Below, piece by piece: positions 1 through 12,300 of a stretch of 64,000 bases of DNA; the first letter of the stretch is position 1, and each line of letters starts with the position of its first letter. Position numbers and translations under genes: made by a program. The notes beneath the pieces are model-generated. The model saw nothing but the letters and a program-made list of their open reading frames with translations, was not told where the DNA came from and ran no database searches. Location of the stretch: positions 5,099,001 through 5,163,000 of the forward strand of contig JAVMKO010000006.1 of NCBI GenBank assembly GCA_032164245.1, written 5' to 3'. Source of the DNA: Sternotherus odoratus. Its lineage: Eukaryota; Chordata; Testudines; Kinosternidae.

Positions 1-130
1 CCCTTCCTGCACACCGCACCCCCTCCCACACACCTACCCCATGCCTCAGCCCTACATTCATGGCCCTGCAAGCAATTCCCTCCCCTCCCTCCATGTGGCC
101 CTCAGGCCAAAAAGTTTGCCTACCCCTGGA
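1..130. mobile_element. hAT-type element, 3' end
   Basis: C-rich sequence ends in the inverted-repeat terminus ggccaaaaagtttgcctaccc, the same end as the complete copy at 34120-34761. It is truncated by the window edge. Confidence 0.6.
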
Positions 131-272
131 TTACACATTTAAATATTAATAGTAGATATAATTGAAATTTCTGATAATAAAATTAAATATAGTAGTTTAT
201 AATCTCAAATTGAACATTAATTTAAAACAAATGAAGTTCACGTTCAATAGTTGTTGTTTTTTGTTCTTCCAG

Positions 273-351
273 ATTAATATATTTTGGTGGTTATGGATGT
301 AGGAAACACAATGAACTGAGTGATTGTTTTGATGTTCATGATGCATTTTGG
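273..351 (+). CDS. KLHDC1: KLHDC1 coding exon (first in window)
   Basis: The acceptor is ttcttccag and the donor gtaaga. The first base completes a split codon, then 26 codons include [14 protein letters not shown], a kelch blade. The exon length parallels the 82-nt exon of KLHDC2 at 47052. Confidence 0.93.
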
Positions 352-3300
352 GTAAGATTTTTTACTATTTAAAACCATAGCTACTAAGACAGGGGCCAGA
401 TTCAGTTCTGGAGAAAATCATTTGAAAGAGAGATCTCAGGACAGTATGGTGTATATATTGGGTTTAACACCTGTATAGGGTATACTCAATAGAAGCTGAT
501 TTCTTTCCTCTGTGTAGCACAGGGGTCTCAAACATGCAGCCTCTTTGCTGCAGAGTTCTTTGCTGTGGCCCGCCAGGTGGAAGCTGTCTTTTCCTCACCC
601 CGCTGCCTGCCCACTGCTCTCCTCCTCCCCATCCGCCTGCCACTCGCCTCCTGCCTCACCTCTCTGCCTGCCTCTTCATGATTTTATTGACGTGCATGGC
701 CTCCCACAAAGCTAGGGGTCTGGGGCGGTTTCCCTTATTCATTGTACCCAAGGGATGGCTTTGGTTACAATATTCATAATTAGAAAATAACACAGAAGTT
801 TGTTTAATTATGCTGACCCCTTACATCAAATGTTAGTATTAATCTAAAGGAAAAATGTCTTACTAATGAATTAAAAACCTTTGTGTATACAAAGCATATC
901 CTATTAAATGTTTGAAGGCAATATTTTCTGAAGTGCCTAAATGATTTAGGAGCATACATCCCATTCTCAAAAGAACAGACTTATCAGACACATAGATGAA
1001 CATGATTTCTTGAGGAAGAGGCAATGTGGTTTTTGTAATGGGAAATCATGCCTCCCCCGTCTACTAGAATTATTTGAGGGGGTCGACAACAGTGATCTAG
1101 TAGATATGGTGTACTTAGATTTTGAAAAAACCTGTTATGAGGTCCTTCAGCAAAGGCTCTTAACGAAGTAAGATGACATGGGATAAGACAGAAGGTCCTC
1201 TCATGGATCAGTAACTGGTTAAAAGATAGGAAACAAAGGGTCAGAATAAATGGGTCAGTTTTCAGCATGGAGAGAGGTAAATAGTGGTGTTCTGCAGTGA
1301 TCTGTACTGGGACCAGTACTATTAAACATATTCCTAAATTATCTGGAAAAAGGGGTAAACAGTGAGGTAACAAAATTTACATATGATACAAAACTACTCA
1401 AAATAGTTAAGTCTCAAGCAGACTGTGAAGAGCTCCAAAAGAATCTCACAAAAGTGAGTGATTGCAACAAAATGGCAGATGAAATTCAGTGTTGATAAAT
1501 GCAAAGTAATGCACATTAGAAAGCATAATCCCAATGCTACATATAAAATGATGGAGTCTAAATTAGCTGTTACCCCTCAAGAAAGAGGTCTTGAAGTCAT
1601 TGTGAATACATTGTTGCCTCCCCAAACAGCTTGGCCCTCGCCCCCTATTTGCCCCCTTCCACTTCCCGCCCCCTAACTTCCCCCCTCAGAATCCCTGCCC
1701 CCTCCAACCTCACCTCCTCCTTTTCCCCTGACTGTCCCTCCCAGGATCCCCCCACCACTAACCATCCCCTCTGGACCCCACTCCTGTCTAAGCCCCCCAT
1801 GCTCCTTGTCCCCTGACAGCCCGCTCCCAAGACCCCCCCACCCTAACTGCCTCCCCCAGGACCCCACCCAACCCACCCTGCTCCCTGTCCCCTGCCTGCC
1901 CCGACCCCAATCCACCCCCCACCCCAAACAGACCTCTGGGATTCCTATGCCTATCCAACCCCCTCCCTGTTTCCCCATCCCCTGACCCCCCTCCAGGACC
2001 ACTGCCCTGTCCAACCGCCTCCTACTCCCTGTCTGCCCCCTGGGACTCCCCTGCCCCTTATCCAACCCCGGCCTCCTTACCATGCCGCTCAGAGAAGAGT
2101 GTCTGGCTCCATGCAGAGCTAGACATGCTGCTCTGCAGGAGCGCGCAGCCACACACCCCAGAGCGCTGCCCACATTGCGGCGTAGCTCCAGGAGACGGGG
2201 GGGCAGTAGCCTCCCTAGCCAAGAACTCCCTAGCCGGGAGCTATGGGGCCATAGTTTTTCCACCCCTGCTCTATATAAATCCATTGTACACCCACATCTT
2301 GAATACTGCATGCACATCTGGTTGCCCCATCTCAAAAAATATATGTTGGAATTGGAAAAGGTTCAGAAAAAGGCAACAAAAATGATTAGGGGTATGGAAC
2401 AGCTTCCATATAAAGAGAGAATAATAAGACTGGGACTTTTCAGCCTGAAAAAGAGATGACTAGGTGGGGATATGATAGATGTCTATAAAATCGTGGCTGA
2501 TGTGGAGAAAGAAAATAAGGAAGTGTTATTTACTCCCTAGGGGTCACCAAATTAAATTCATAGGCAGCAGGTTTAAAACAAGTAAAAGGAAGTATTTCGT
2601 CACACAGTGCACAGTCAGTCTGTGGAACACTTTGCCAGAGGATGTTGTGAAGGCCAAAACTATAACAGGGTTAAAAAAAGAACTAGATACATTCATGGAG
2701 GATAGGTCCATCAGTGGTTATTAGCCAGGATCGGCAGGGTTGGTGTCCTAGCCTCTGTTTGTCCGAAGCTGGGAATGGGTGACTGGGGATGCATCATTCA
2801 ATGATTTCTGGTTCTGTTCATTCCCTCTGAAGCACCTGGCATAAGTGATTGTCAGAAGGCAGGATGCTGGGTTAGATGGACCGTTGGTCTGACCCAGAAT
2901 GGCCATTCGTAAAAGTGCCTTTGTCAGTAGGGGGCCTAAATCCCATTGACATTCAATGAGACTTAGTCACCTAAATGTCACTTTTGAAAGTATTACCCCA
3001 TGTGTATTTTTAAAATAAAAATTAGTGCATGCTTGTATTTACTCTAATTTAAAATAGAAAATAATTTGTCACTTATGCCTAAACCCTTTTGATTAAAACA
3101 AAAGGATTATGAGGTTAAGTAAATAAAAAATATAATTTTAGATATTTCACTCTTCTTTTTAGGAAGGGCAGATATTTTGGGGATGGCATAATGATGTTCA
3201 TGCTTTTGATACAAACACACAAACTTGGTTTCAACCAACAATTAGAGTGAGTATTTTTTAATTCTTTAATCATTCCGTACATTTTTGTAACTCCACCACA

Positions 3301-6300
3301 TATTGAATAATAATTGTACTCTAGAGATGGATGTCAGGGAGAACTATTTTGAACGTTTGACATTTCTCAGGCTCATAACATGAGTGCACTTTTATGTTCT
3401 CTCTATCTCATAACACAAGAGTAACAGAACATTAAATGAAACTAAAAAATGGCGAATTCAAAGCCATTTTTCCACACAAGATGTAATTAGACTGGAAGCA
3501 ATTGGTACAGGATGTTTTAGAGGCCAAGAACATAGTAAAATTAAAAGAGGAACTGGATAACAAGAATGTCCAGAGTTACAGTAGTTAATACTGACAAAAA
3601 GAGTATTGGAAGGGAGATGAACCTGAAATGAGTGTTTAAAATAGTCTAGCTATCAGGGATTAGGATCACCACATATCTACCTACCTGCATTTTCCTCTGA
3701 GTCATTTGGTGTTGGAAATAGGATGCTGGACAAGGTGGATCACATGTGTGATCCATTATAGCCATTCCCATGATCTTACAATCAGATCCATGTTATTGGA
3801 CTCCTGCACTCATGTTGCATTCCATTTACTTCAGTGGGGGATCCAGCAGGCACAGGTTCCATCCAGGCAGATCCAATTGCAAAATTGGGACTCTAGTCAT
3901 TAGAGTAGCTCTTCAGCCTTTTGATATTTATGAAAAAAAATGTTTAATATTGAAGGGATATATACACTTGAATGAATAGTGTATAGATGCAGTGGCTGTG
4001 TTTCATAACTCTTGCATAAAGGGTTTAAAGCTGAGAGACTAACATTTATTTTAACAGTGTGAAGAGGAGCAGTAACAAATCTTGCATATAAGAAATCATT
4101 TTATATTAATATTATTCCAATGATGGCATGTATTCTGAGTAAGCACTCAATAAAACTGTAATGCAAGCATTTTTATATATTAATATTATAGCATAATGTA
4201 GAACCTCATAAAATTCTGGTAAGATTACACAGACTCCATTAAGAGCTCAGTAGAAGAATGATAACATAATAAGATTGTTTGACATTTTCATATTTCTTTG
4301 ATGTGACTTCCTATGATTCTATAAAATTCTTAAAACAGATATCAAGTGAAAAGTTCCATGAAAAGCTAAGGCCTAATTCTTGCAATCCATATTTTTTCTT
4401 TATATGGGGGAAACTCCCACTGGCATCAGGTGATTGGATACTATATATAAAGTTTAAGAGTCTGATTTTTGTAAAGCAGTGAAATTTATGGATGAAGTGC
4501 ATTATGTAAGAGATAGGTATTTATTATTATTTCTCAGTATTACATCATTGGGATTTTTTAAAAAAACAAATAACCTTCACAACATACAGGATCTTTAAGC
4601 ATAAGAAGGGGAAGCTACTGTCTAAGATTTATCCCCAGGAGTTACCATAAATCCTGACCATGAACCAACTCCATAGGTTTGAGTAGTCAGGGTTTTGTTA
4701 AACCCTCTGCAAAATTCTTGCATTTTAAGTGCTGCTGATTCTCCCCACCCCCAGAGGTGACCACGTGTGGTACTTTGCACCTCTGAAAAACAGGTGCTAG
4801 AGGACCTTTCCACCAATATTACTGTAGTTTTACACTGATGAAACTCTAGAAATCAGTGGAGTTTCACTGGTGTAAAACTGGAATAAAGCATTGGTAAATC
4901 TGGTGCTTAGAGAATAAATTGAACACCATGGGAATTTAGTTAAGGCTGAACTGTACTATACCACATGTGATCTAATGCCTTGGGAGTTTTGGGTGTTCAC
5001 TCAAATTGTTTTGCACATTTGCAATTTTGCCTTCATATTGGAAGATATGGGGTACATTTCAACCTTACCACTGCATTTCATGTTTTATTAACTTGCAGTT
5101 AGACATTTACTGACAGTGTGTAGGTTAATGTTCTAAAAAAATCTTGTATGGTACTTTCAGGGTGGAGTTCCACCTCAGCCTCGAGCAGCTCATACATGTG
5201 CTGTGCTGGGAAATAAGGGTTACGTCTTTGGAGGACGAGTGCTGGTTAGTAGTTATTTAATAAATATTTTATTGGCAAGAATATTATTTTTTGCTAATTA
5301 CTTACTGAAAGCAGTTTATTTATGCAGTACCAATAGAGCCCAGAATGTCTTTGCTCCTAACCCATATATTTGGGAAGAGAAGTCCCAAGATGTCTTTTTA
5401 TCTCTTTTTACACCTGCATATAGGCTATGGACAATCTACTTTTTCTATACAACCCAAAGGGTGGAAGCACAAATTGCCCAAAAAAGAGCAGGTAAGTGGT
5501 AGGGAAGGCCCTGGTCATATACCACTCCATACTGGTCTGCAAAGATGGCTGGCCACAAAGAGGGGGCACACCCAGAGAAGCATGTAATATACTTTTAGAT
5601 CAGTGTGATTGTTAGGTCTGCACTGCTTCCTGCTCAGAGTTGTGGCTAAATGCCATAATTTAGCCCTAAATGATGTTCTTTTCTGTTTTAATGGAATCTT
5701 TTGTTTTTAGCTCATAAAATATTTTTCCTGTGTTTTGCATATTTATTAGTAAATTCAAAGAAGAATCCAGACAAAGAGTCTTTTGTACATATTTATTGAA
5801 ATAGTATAACAATGCTAGAGCTAAAACACCACAGGGCAATTAGTCAAAGTAAATATTTTAAAAATTGAAGCAATAATGTTACTTTCAGCAGTAAGGTAAG
5901 TGTCATGTATTGGGAGAATAACTAAGTCCATTGACATTGTGCAAATGGCATTGATCACATCTTCAGATGAAGACAGGACATGAGGCATTTCAAAGGTAAT
6001 GACAAAAATATATATTTGTTGTTTTATAAGGATAGATAAAGTATCCATAAAATGTTCATAATCCCCATAAAATTGGCAAGCTGTGTGTAAGCTCCATTAG
6101 CTTTGCTTTCAAAGAAGCCCTGCCTTTGTAAGATTTACGGTCTTACTTTGTAAGATAAGAATGGACTACTTATTTAAAAGTAGTGTCAGAATGTTTGTAT
6201 TCTGTGCTAAACACAGCTTGAAGGGCTTATATGGCCGAACAACTTATTTTTTCTATTTCAGTTAATTAAATAATAGCAAGTGGTACATTTTAATTTAGTG

Positions 6301-9300
6301 GTTTTGATGTTTTTATGTGCTGTCTCATCTAAACAAAAAAGAAATATAGGATACTGACAATCTCTCTCTCCCCTTTCTTCTCTGTCCCCCACTATAATGC
6401 ATTCCGGGGCGTTACAGAGAGCAGGAGTCAGTAAGGGCCATATTTTTTAAAGTATTTGGGTACCTTAAAACTGGGCTGAAATAGATAGTAAGTCAATAGA
6501 TCTGGCCAAAATGTAAAAGTAAACTATATGCAGAATGTTACACTTACTACAGCTATTATGGATAATACTTAAATATTTTTTTTAATAATAAACTTAACAC
6601 TACTTTCAAACAGACTCTTTTTACAAAAGACAGGAAATGCTGCTTCTTCAAGTAGTATCCTATATGAGTGCTCCCCTTTAGGTGAGTCTATATCCCTATG
6701 CCTGTAGTCAGAGATTTTTGGTAGCAGTGCCCGTTTGGGCTGCTCATGCCTCATTTTGTGCCGCTTTTGGTGGCTATATTGTGCTGTGTGGCCAAGCTGC
6801 CTTTGGTTCCTTCTTTTTCTACTGCCTTTGGCCTGAGACCAAGCTCTCAGCAGTGCCTATTTACTGTTGTGTTGTTCTTGTTGTAGTGATAGAGTTAGTT
6901 AGAACTATGCTCTTCCCTCATTTATTTATTTCTCGTTAAAAAAATTCTGCTTAGAATCTGTTATCTGTAAAGTAATGTAGTTTTCTCCACAATGCTCCTT
7001 CCTGTTAGAGAAAGATATCAGCACAGAGGGGCATGCCCGGATATTCCAAATTCAGATAGTGTCTCTGGTGCCGGGAGGCTATCCCCATCAGCGATGGGCA
7101 CTCTTGGTGCATCGTCTGTTTAGTAGAGGCAAGCATACCACAAAAGTATATGCATTATCTCGACCTCAAGGTATGCAGCAGAAAAGTCAAGAGTGTTCAA
7201 GTTAAAATTTACCATGATGGAGAACTCACTACGTCCAGCTTCCAACCCGGGCCCAGAGACTCCCTCTGAGCACTGGTCCCCGTTGACCCCAACAATAGGT
7301 TCAGAGAAACATTCTCCGCTTCCCTCACAGAGGAAATTGCTGCAATCCTCGCAAAAGGCCACCAAGAAGACAACAACCTCTTCCACCAGGAAACCTGCTA
7401 AAAAGAAAAGATCCCCAGCGTGCTTGATGACATTGGTACTGGCCAGAGCAAGGTTGAACACCTTCGAGTCAGTGAACTCACTGGTACCATTAAAGCCAAG
7501 GACTCTAGGAGGGTTGGCTCAGAAAGGAGCCTAGCTCTTCCATGCCAGTGCGACTGAGCCACTCAGACATGCAGCACCAAGCAGACTGGCACCACAACAA
7601 TTTACTAGTCCCTCAGCGGAGCACAGAGCCCCATTGGCACTGACAACCACTTCATCTATAGTGGTACTACTGCTAATGTCTCCCTGTGGTACTACAAGAC
7701 TTCTGTTTTCAGAAGGACTTTATAGCCAATTAGTTCATTTTATCATTAATTTATTGTGTGATGTTATGATTAACGTGCTATTGTATGGGTGGATGTCAGC
7801 AAACTAGTAAAATGCCTGAAACCACTATGCTTATTGCTAAAAGCAGTCAAGTCAGCAGGCTGTAAATTGGCCAAGTCACAGCCTCAGCTTGACCAAGGCA
7901 GGAGGGGAGGGAGTCTTTGGGTGTTCCAGAAAAGGCAGTTTTACCAAGAGGTTTGGGTTGAAAGGACACCAGGTAACACTATGTCATATATAATCATTGT
8001 ATTCTCAATAGATTTAAATTGTAGGATTATAGAAATATAAGATTGATTGGTAGCCAGAAGGGATAAGTGTATTTTAGGTATCTAAGTAAGTAGGGCTGAA
8101 ATACAAGGCATACAGGCCTGTAGGATTTTAGCTTAGCCATACTAGGCCGTAGGCTTAAGAAATGCTAGACGTAAATAAGTGACCAAAGAACAACCCAGTG
8201 TTATGAGATTACAGAGCCAAACCCACATTACAAAATTCACTTGAAATAAAATAAAAAGTCTACAAATTGTTGGTATCTGAAATACCAGTATCTCCTCGGT
8301 ACTGATATTGCTCTGGTACACATCACATCCCCAGTTTATTCAGCACAGTTACATTCAACACCACCATTCAGATCTGCCCCCTCATCCAGTCATGAGGACG
8401 ATGATGAGGAAGAGGACGTTTACTTCTCATCAACACTCTGCTTCCCGCCTCAGACAACTACTAGACCAGACATCAGCCTGAGGGTTATGCACATAGATGG
8501 TACAGACATACATGGATGCCACACATGCCGTTCCCACAACAATGGCCTTGCTGGGATCCATGGACTGCATAAAGGCAACAGTTTTCCTAGCCTCCTAGCA
8601 CCAATAGAGAACTCACAACGCTCCCCATCAGCCTCAGTAAGTAGACCTCTCCTCCCCCAAACCTCAGGACCAGACTTTTGAGGACCAGGAGGAGAGGATG
8701 GATCAGGAAGCCAGCCCACCAACCAGCCTCATCCAGAGAGGACAAGGAAATACTATCATGCCTTCTCCACCAAAAGCCAATTATTTTAATCAATTCCAAA
8801 AGCTATTTGACAGAATTGCAGACTCACTACAAATAACTTTGGAAGAAGATATAGAGTCTTAACATATACTCCCTGGAGGCAATGTTTTCACCCTTTTGGG
8901 GCCTTTCTGGCCCCAGCTCTCCTGCTGGGCCACTAAAAGAATTCAGTTCCCCTTTTTGGGGTGCATCAAAAGTCCAGGCCACTTCCCCATCGGCTAATCT
9001 GATGGTAGGGGGGGACATGGGGGCCCACCCATTACTCCAGATCCCAGCCCAGGGGCCCTATAGTTAGCGACCAACCACTGCATCACTGCTACAATTCCCT
9101 GGGACACTTCCCAAGAACATCAAATGCCCACATTTCTACCCAAGAGCAGGACTGAGCTATTGTTCTCTGGGGATTGCCTTCCTCATCAAATGGGACACAC
9201 ATCTGCTGTATGCCTTTCCACCGATCCCCTTAATACCCAAAGGAATTTGCAAAATAAAAGAGGAACAAGTCAGAGTCATCTTGATAGCCTCAATATGGTT

Positions 9301-12300
9301 CAGACAAACAGGTTCCTTTACCTCATATGGATGACAGTATACCCACCCTTTTCTTCACCCTGTTCCACATCCCCTGTCTCAGGATGCAGGCCAGACTCAC
9401 CACCCAAACCTAGAGATCCTCCACCTGAAGGCATGGCTCCTGCGTGGTTCCAGAATACTGAGATGATCTGTTCTAAAGATGTAAACGAGATACTGTTAAA
9501 TAGTAAAAAAGATTGAGTATGCGGTCTACTTATGTGCACAAATGGAAGAGATTCCACATTTGATGCGTCAGCCTTGGCTATCACCTTACCCTTGCCACTG
9601 ATACTGGACTATATCTAGGGCCCTATCACATTCATGGTCCATTTTGGTCAATTTCATGGGCATAGAATTTTTAAAATAGTAAATTTCACGATTTCAGGTA
9701 CTTAAATCTGAAATTTCACAGTGTTGTAATTGTGGGGGTCCTTACCCAAAAAGGAGTTGTGTGTTTGGGGTGGGGTTTGCAAGGTTATTTTTAAGGGAGA
9801 GTTGCAGTACTGCTACTCTTACTTCTGCAATGCTGTTTGTGGGGCGCTGCCTTCAGAGCTGTGTGTCCATCGAACAGCCAGTGCTCTCTGGCCACCCAGC
9901 TCTGAAGACAGCGCAGAAGTAAGGGTGGCAATACTGTGACCTCCCTAAATTAACTTTGCAACTCCCTTGCAATTCCCTTTTGGGTCAGGACCCCCAATTT
10001 GAAATGCTGGTCTTCTTGTGAAATCTGTGTAATATAGGGTAAAAGCACACAAAAGACCAGATTCCACAATCCGTGATGTGTTTTTCATGGCCATAAATTT
10101 GGTACAGCCCTAACTATATCCTAGGACTAAAAAACCCAGGACTATCCTCAAGTTCAGTTAGAGTTCATCTCTCAACTGTTATGGCTTTCCACTGGAAGAT
10201 TAATGGACATTCAGTATTTACCCATCCTACAACAAAATGAGAGCGAGGTATCCGTGTTAGTCTGGATCTGTAGAAGCGGCAAAGAGACCTGTGGCACTTT
10301 AAAGACTAACAAAAGTATTGAAGCATAAGCTTTTGTGGGCTAATACCCACGTTGCATCCGACAAAATGGGTATTAACCCACGAAAGCTTATGCTTCAATG
10401 CTTTTGTTAGTCTTTAAGGTGCCACAGGACTATTTGTTGCTATAACAAAATGGTTCCTCACAAGTATTTGGAATCTCTATCCTTGACAAGATCCCACTAC
10501 TCCACCTTGGGACCTTAATCTGGTGCTATGATTTACTGTCTCACTGTTTGAGCCCATGGCAACCTGCTCACTCATACATCTATCTGTGAAGACAGCCTGT
10601 GTCATAGCCATCACATCCGCTTGAATAGTGGCTCTCATGATGAACCCGCTATATACAATTTTCTTCAAAGATAAAGATACATTACAATCACATCCAAAGT
10701 TCCTACCTAAAATACCTTCCTCATTCCATCTGAATCAGGCTATTTACCTCCCATCATTCTTCCCGAAGCCAAATGGGAATAAAAGGGAGGCCATGCTCCA
10801 CATGCTAGACTTACATGCCAGAATTATTCCTTTCTTTTACTGAAAGATCAAAAGGTTCAGCTACATCTAAACAAAGGCTTTCAAAATGTATTTCCAGTTC
10901 CATTCACGACTACTATAGTCAGTATGATTTTGCAAACCCTCCCCCCCCCCTGCCCAGGAACTCGAACACACTACCCAAATTGATTTCTACCTCTATAGCC
11001 TTCTGAACAATGTACCAATTACAGAAATTTGTAAAGCAGTCACCTGGGCACCAGCCCATATGTTCACAGAGCACTTGTGCAGGAATTGACATCGGATGCT
11101 CTCTTATGACTGACTGTCTTATCATTGCTCATAAATCCAACTCCGAAGCCTTCCAATGAGGGGCAAGGCTCTCCAGTCACCTACAGTGGAGCACCCATAC
11201 GGGACACTGCATGAAGAAGAAAAGAATATTCACTCTGTGCAGTAACTGAAGTTCTTCAAGATCTATCCCCTTGGTTTTCCGCTACTCATCCTCCTCCCCA
11301 TTACTTCAGAGTTCAGATATGGACTATGCGGTAGAGAAGAAACTGAAGGTGGTTTGGCTTCATGGCAATATATAATCTCCAAAAACAGCATGAGATGGGG
11401 GAGCGCATGTGTGGTTCAAATAGGCACTGCCACTGAAAATGTCCAATCACAGGTGCAGGGAAGCAGACTCACATAAGAGCACCCACAGGGACACATCTCA
11501 AAGAACCTCAGTTACTGCACAGAGTGAGTAACCCTCTTCTGATCCAGGGAATTTTCAGACTGTTGTGCTGAGCTACATGGGTCCAAATTTCTTTTAATAG
11601 AATGTTACTTAAATGTATAGTATCTAAGAAGATCTCTGAAATACTCTACTTTATCATATGCCTAATTTAAAACACCTGTTTTTGAGCGTTTTTTTTGTTT
11701 GTTGTTTCATTTTAGCAAACTAGAATGAATGATTTACACTATCTGAATTTAGACACTTGGATTTGGTCTGGAAGGTAAGTTTGGCCATGTGCCACTTAGT
11801 TATAGATAACAAATTAGAACTATTTAGCAGTACGTTTTAATGCTATTATAGTAGCTTTTCTGGGAAGAGAATGGGAGTTTTTGGACTATTTCAATAGCTG
11901 TTACATTACTTTTTCAATGTAATTTAATTTTTAGTGCCTACTAAACTGTGCTCTATTTTGCTCTAAGGACCACTGATGCTATCAGGCAAATTTTCAGCAC
12001 AGCATGTAGTGATTTAGTTGCCTCACTTTCAGACATGGGTAAATTACCACAAATTATACTGAAATTTTACTTTCATGTGTCTTTTTAATATTACAGTCCC
12101 TATAGGTCTGATCTTGTATAGATGAGGCTCTTCTTTATCGTCTAGATTGGGGAAAGATTTTAATGTATATTAAGGCAAACATTTAAGAAAACCCCCAAAG
12201 AGTAGAATTTTCAAGGGAAGACTCTTTTGTAAATATTTACTTTTTGATAAAGTTTGTCAAATTATTTTTTGCTTCCTATTATTATGCTTTGTAGGGTGCA

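Larger units (their letters stand above)
6640..11540 (+). mobile_element. DIRS-type retroelement copy 1 (decayed, with nested insertions)
   Basis: The left end (6645-7110) resembles a DIRS terminal repeat with a TTCTTC-rich leader. A gag-like basic/serine-rich reading follows from about 7190 ([16 protein letters not shown] and [13 protein letters not shown]), with an acidic Ser/Glu stretch near 8390. From 10450 to 11130 the readings [12 protein letters not shown] and [11 protein letters not shown], then [13 protein letters not shown], match a DIRS tyrosine recombinase. Inverted copies of ttactgcacagagtga at 11229-11250 and 11510-11532 mark the right end. Stops and frameshifts are frequent. 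A hAT element (9616-10112) and a palindromic element (10240-10443) are inserted in it, and the 7745-8280 part is foreign or unassigned. Confidence 0.65.

Noticed and set aside
1631..2459. Open frames of up to 220 codons on both strands
   Set aside because: They come from a C-rich hAT insertion and the CR1 copy it interrupts, and none spans a coherent domain apart from the CR1 segment.
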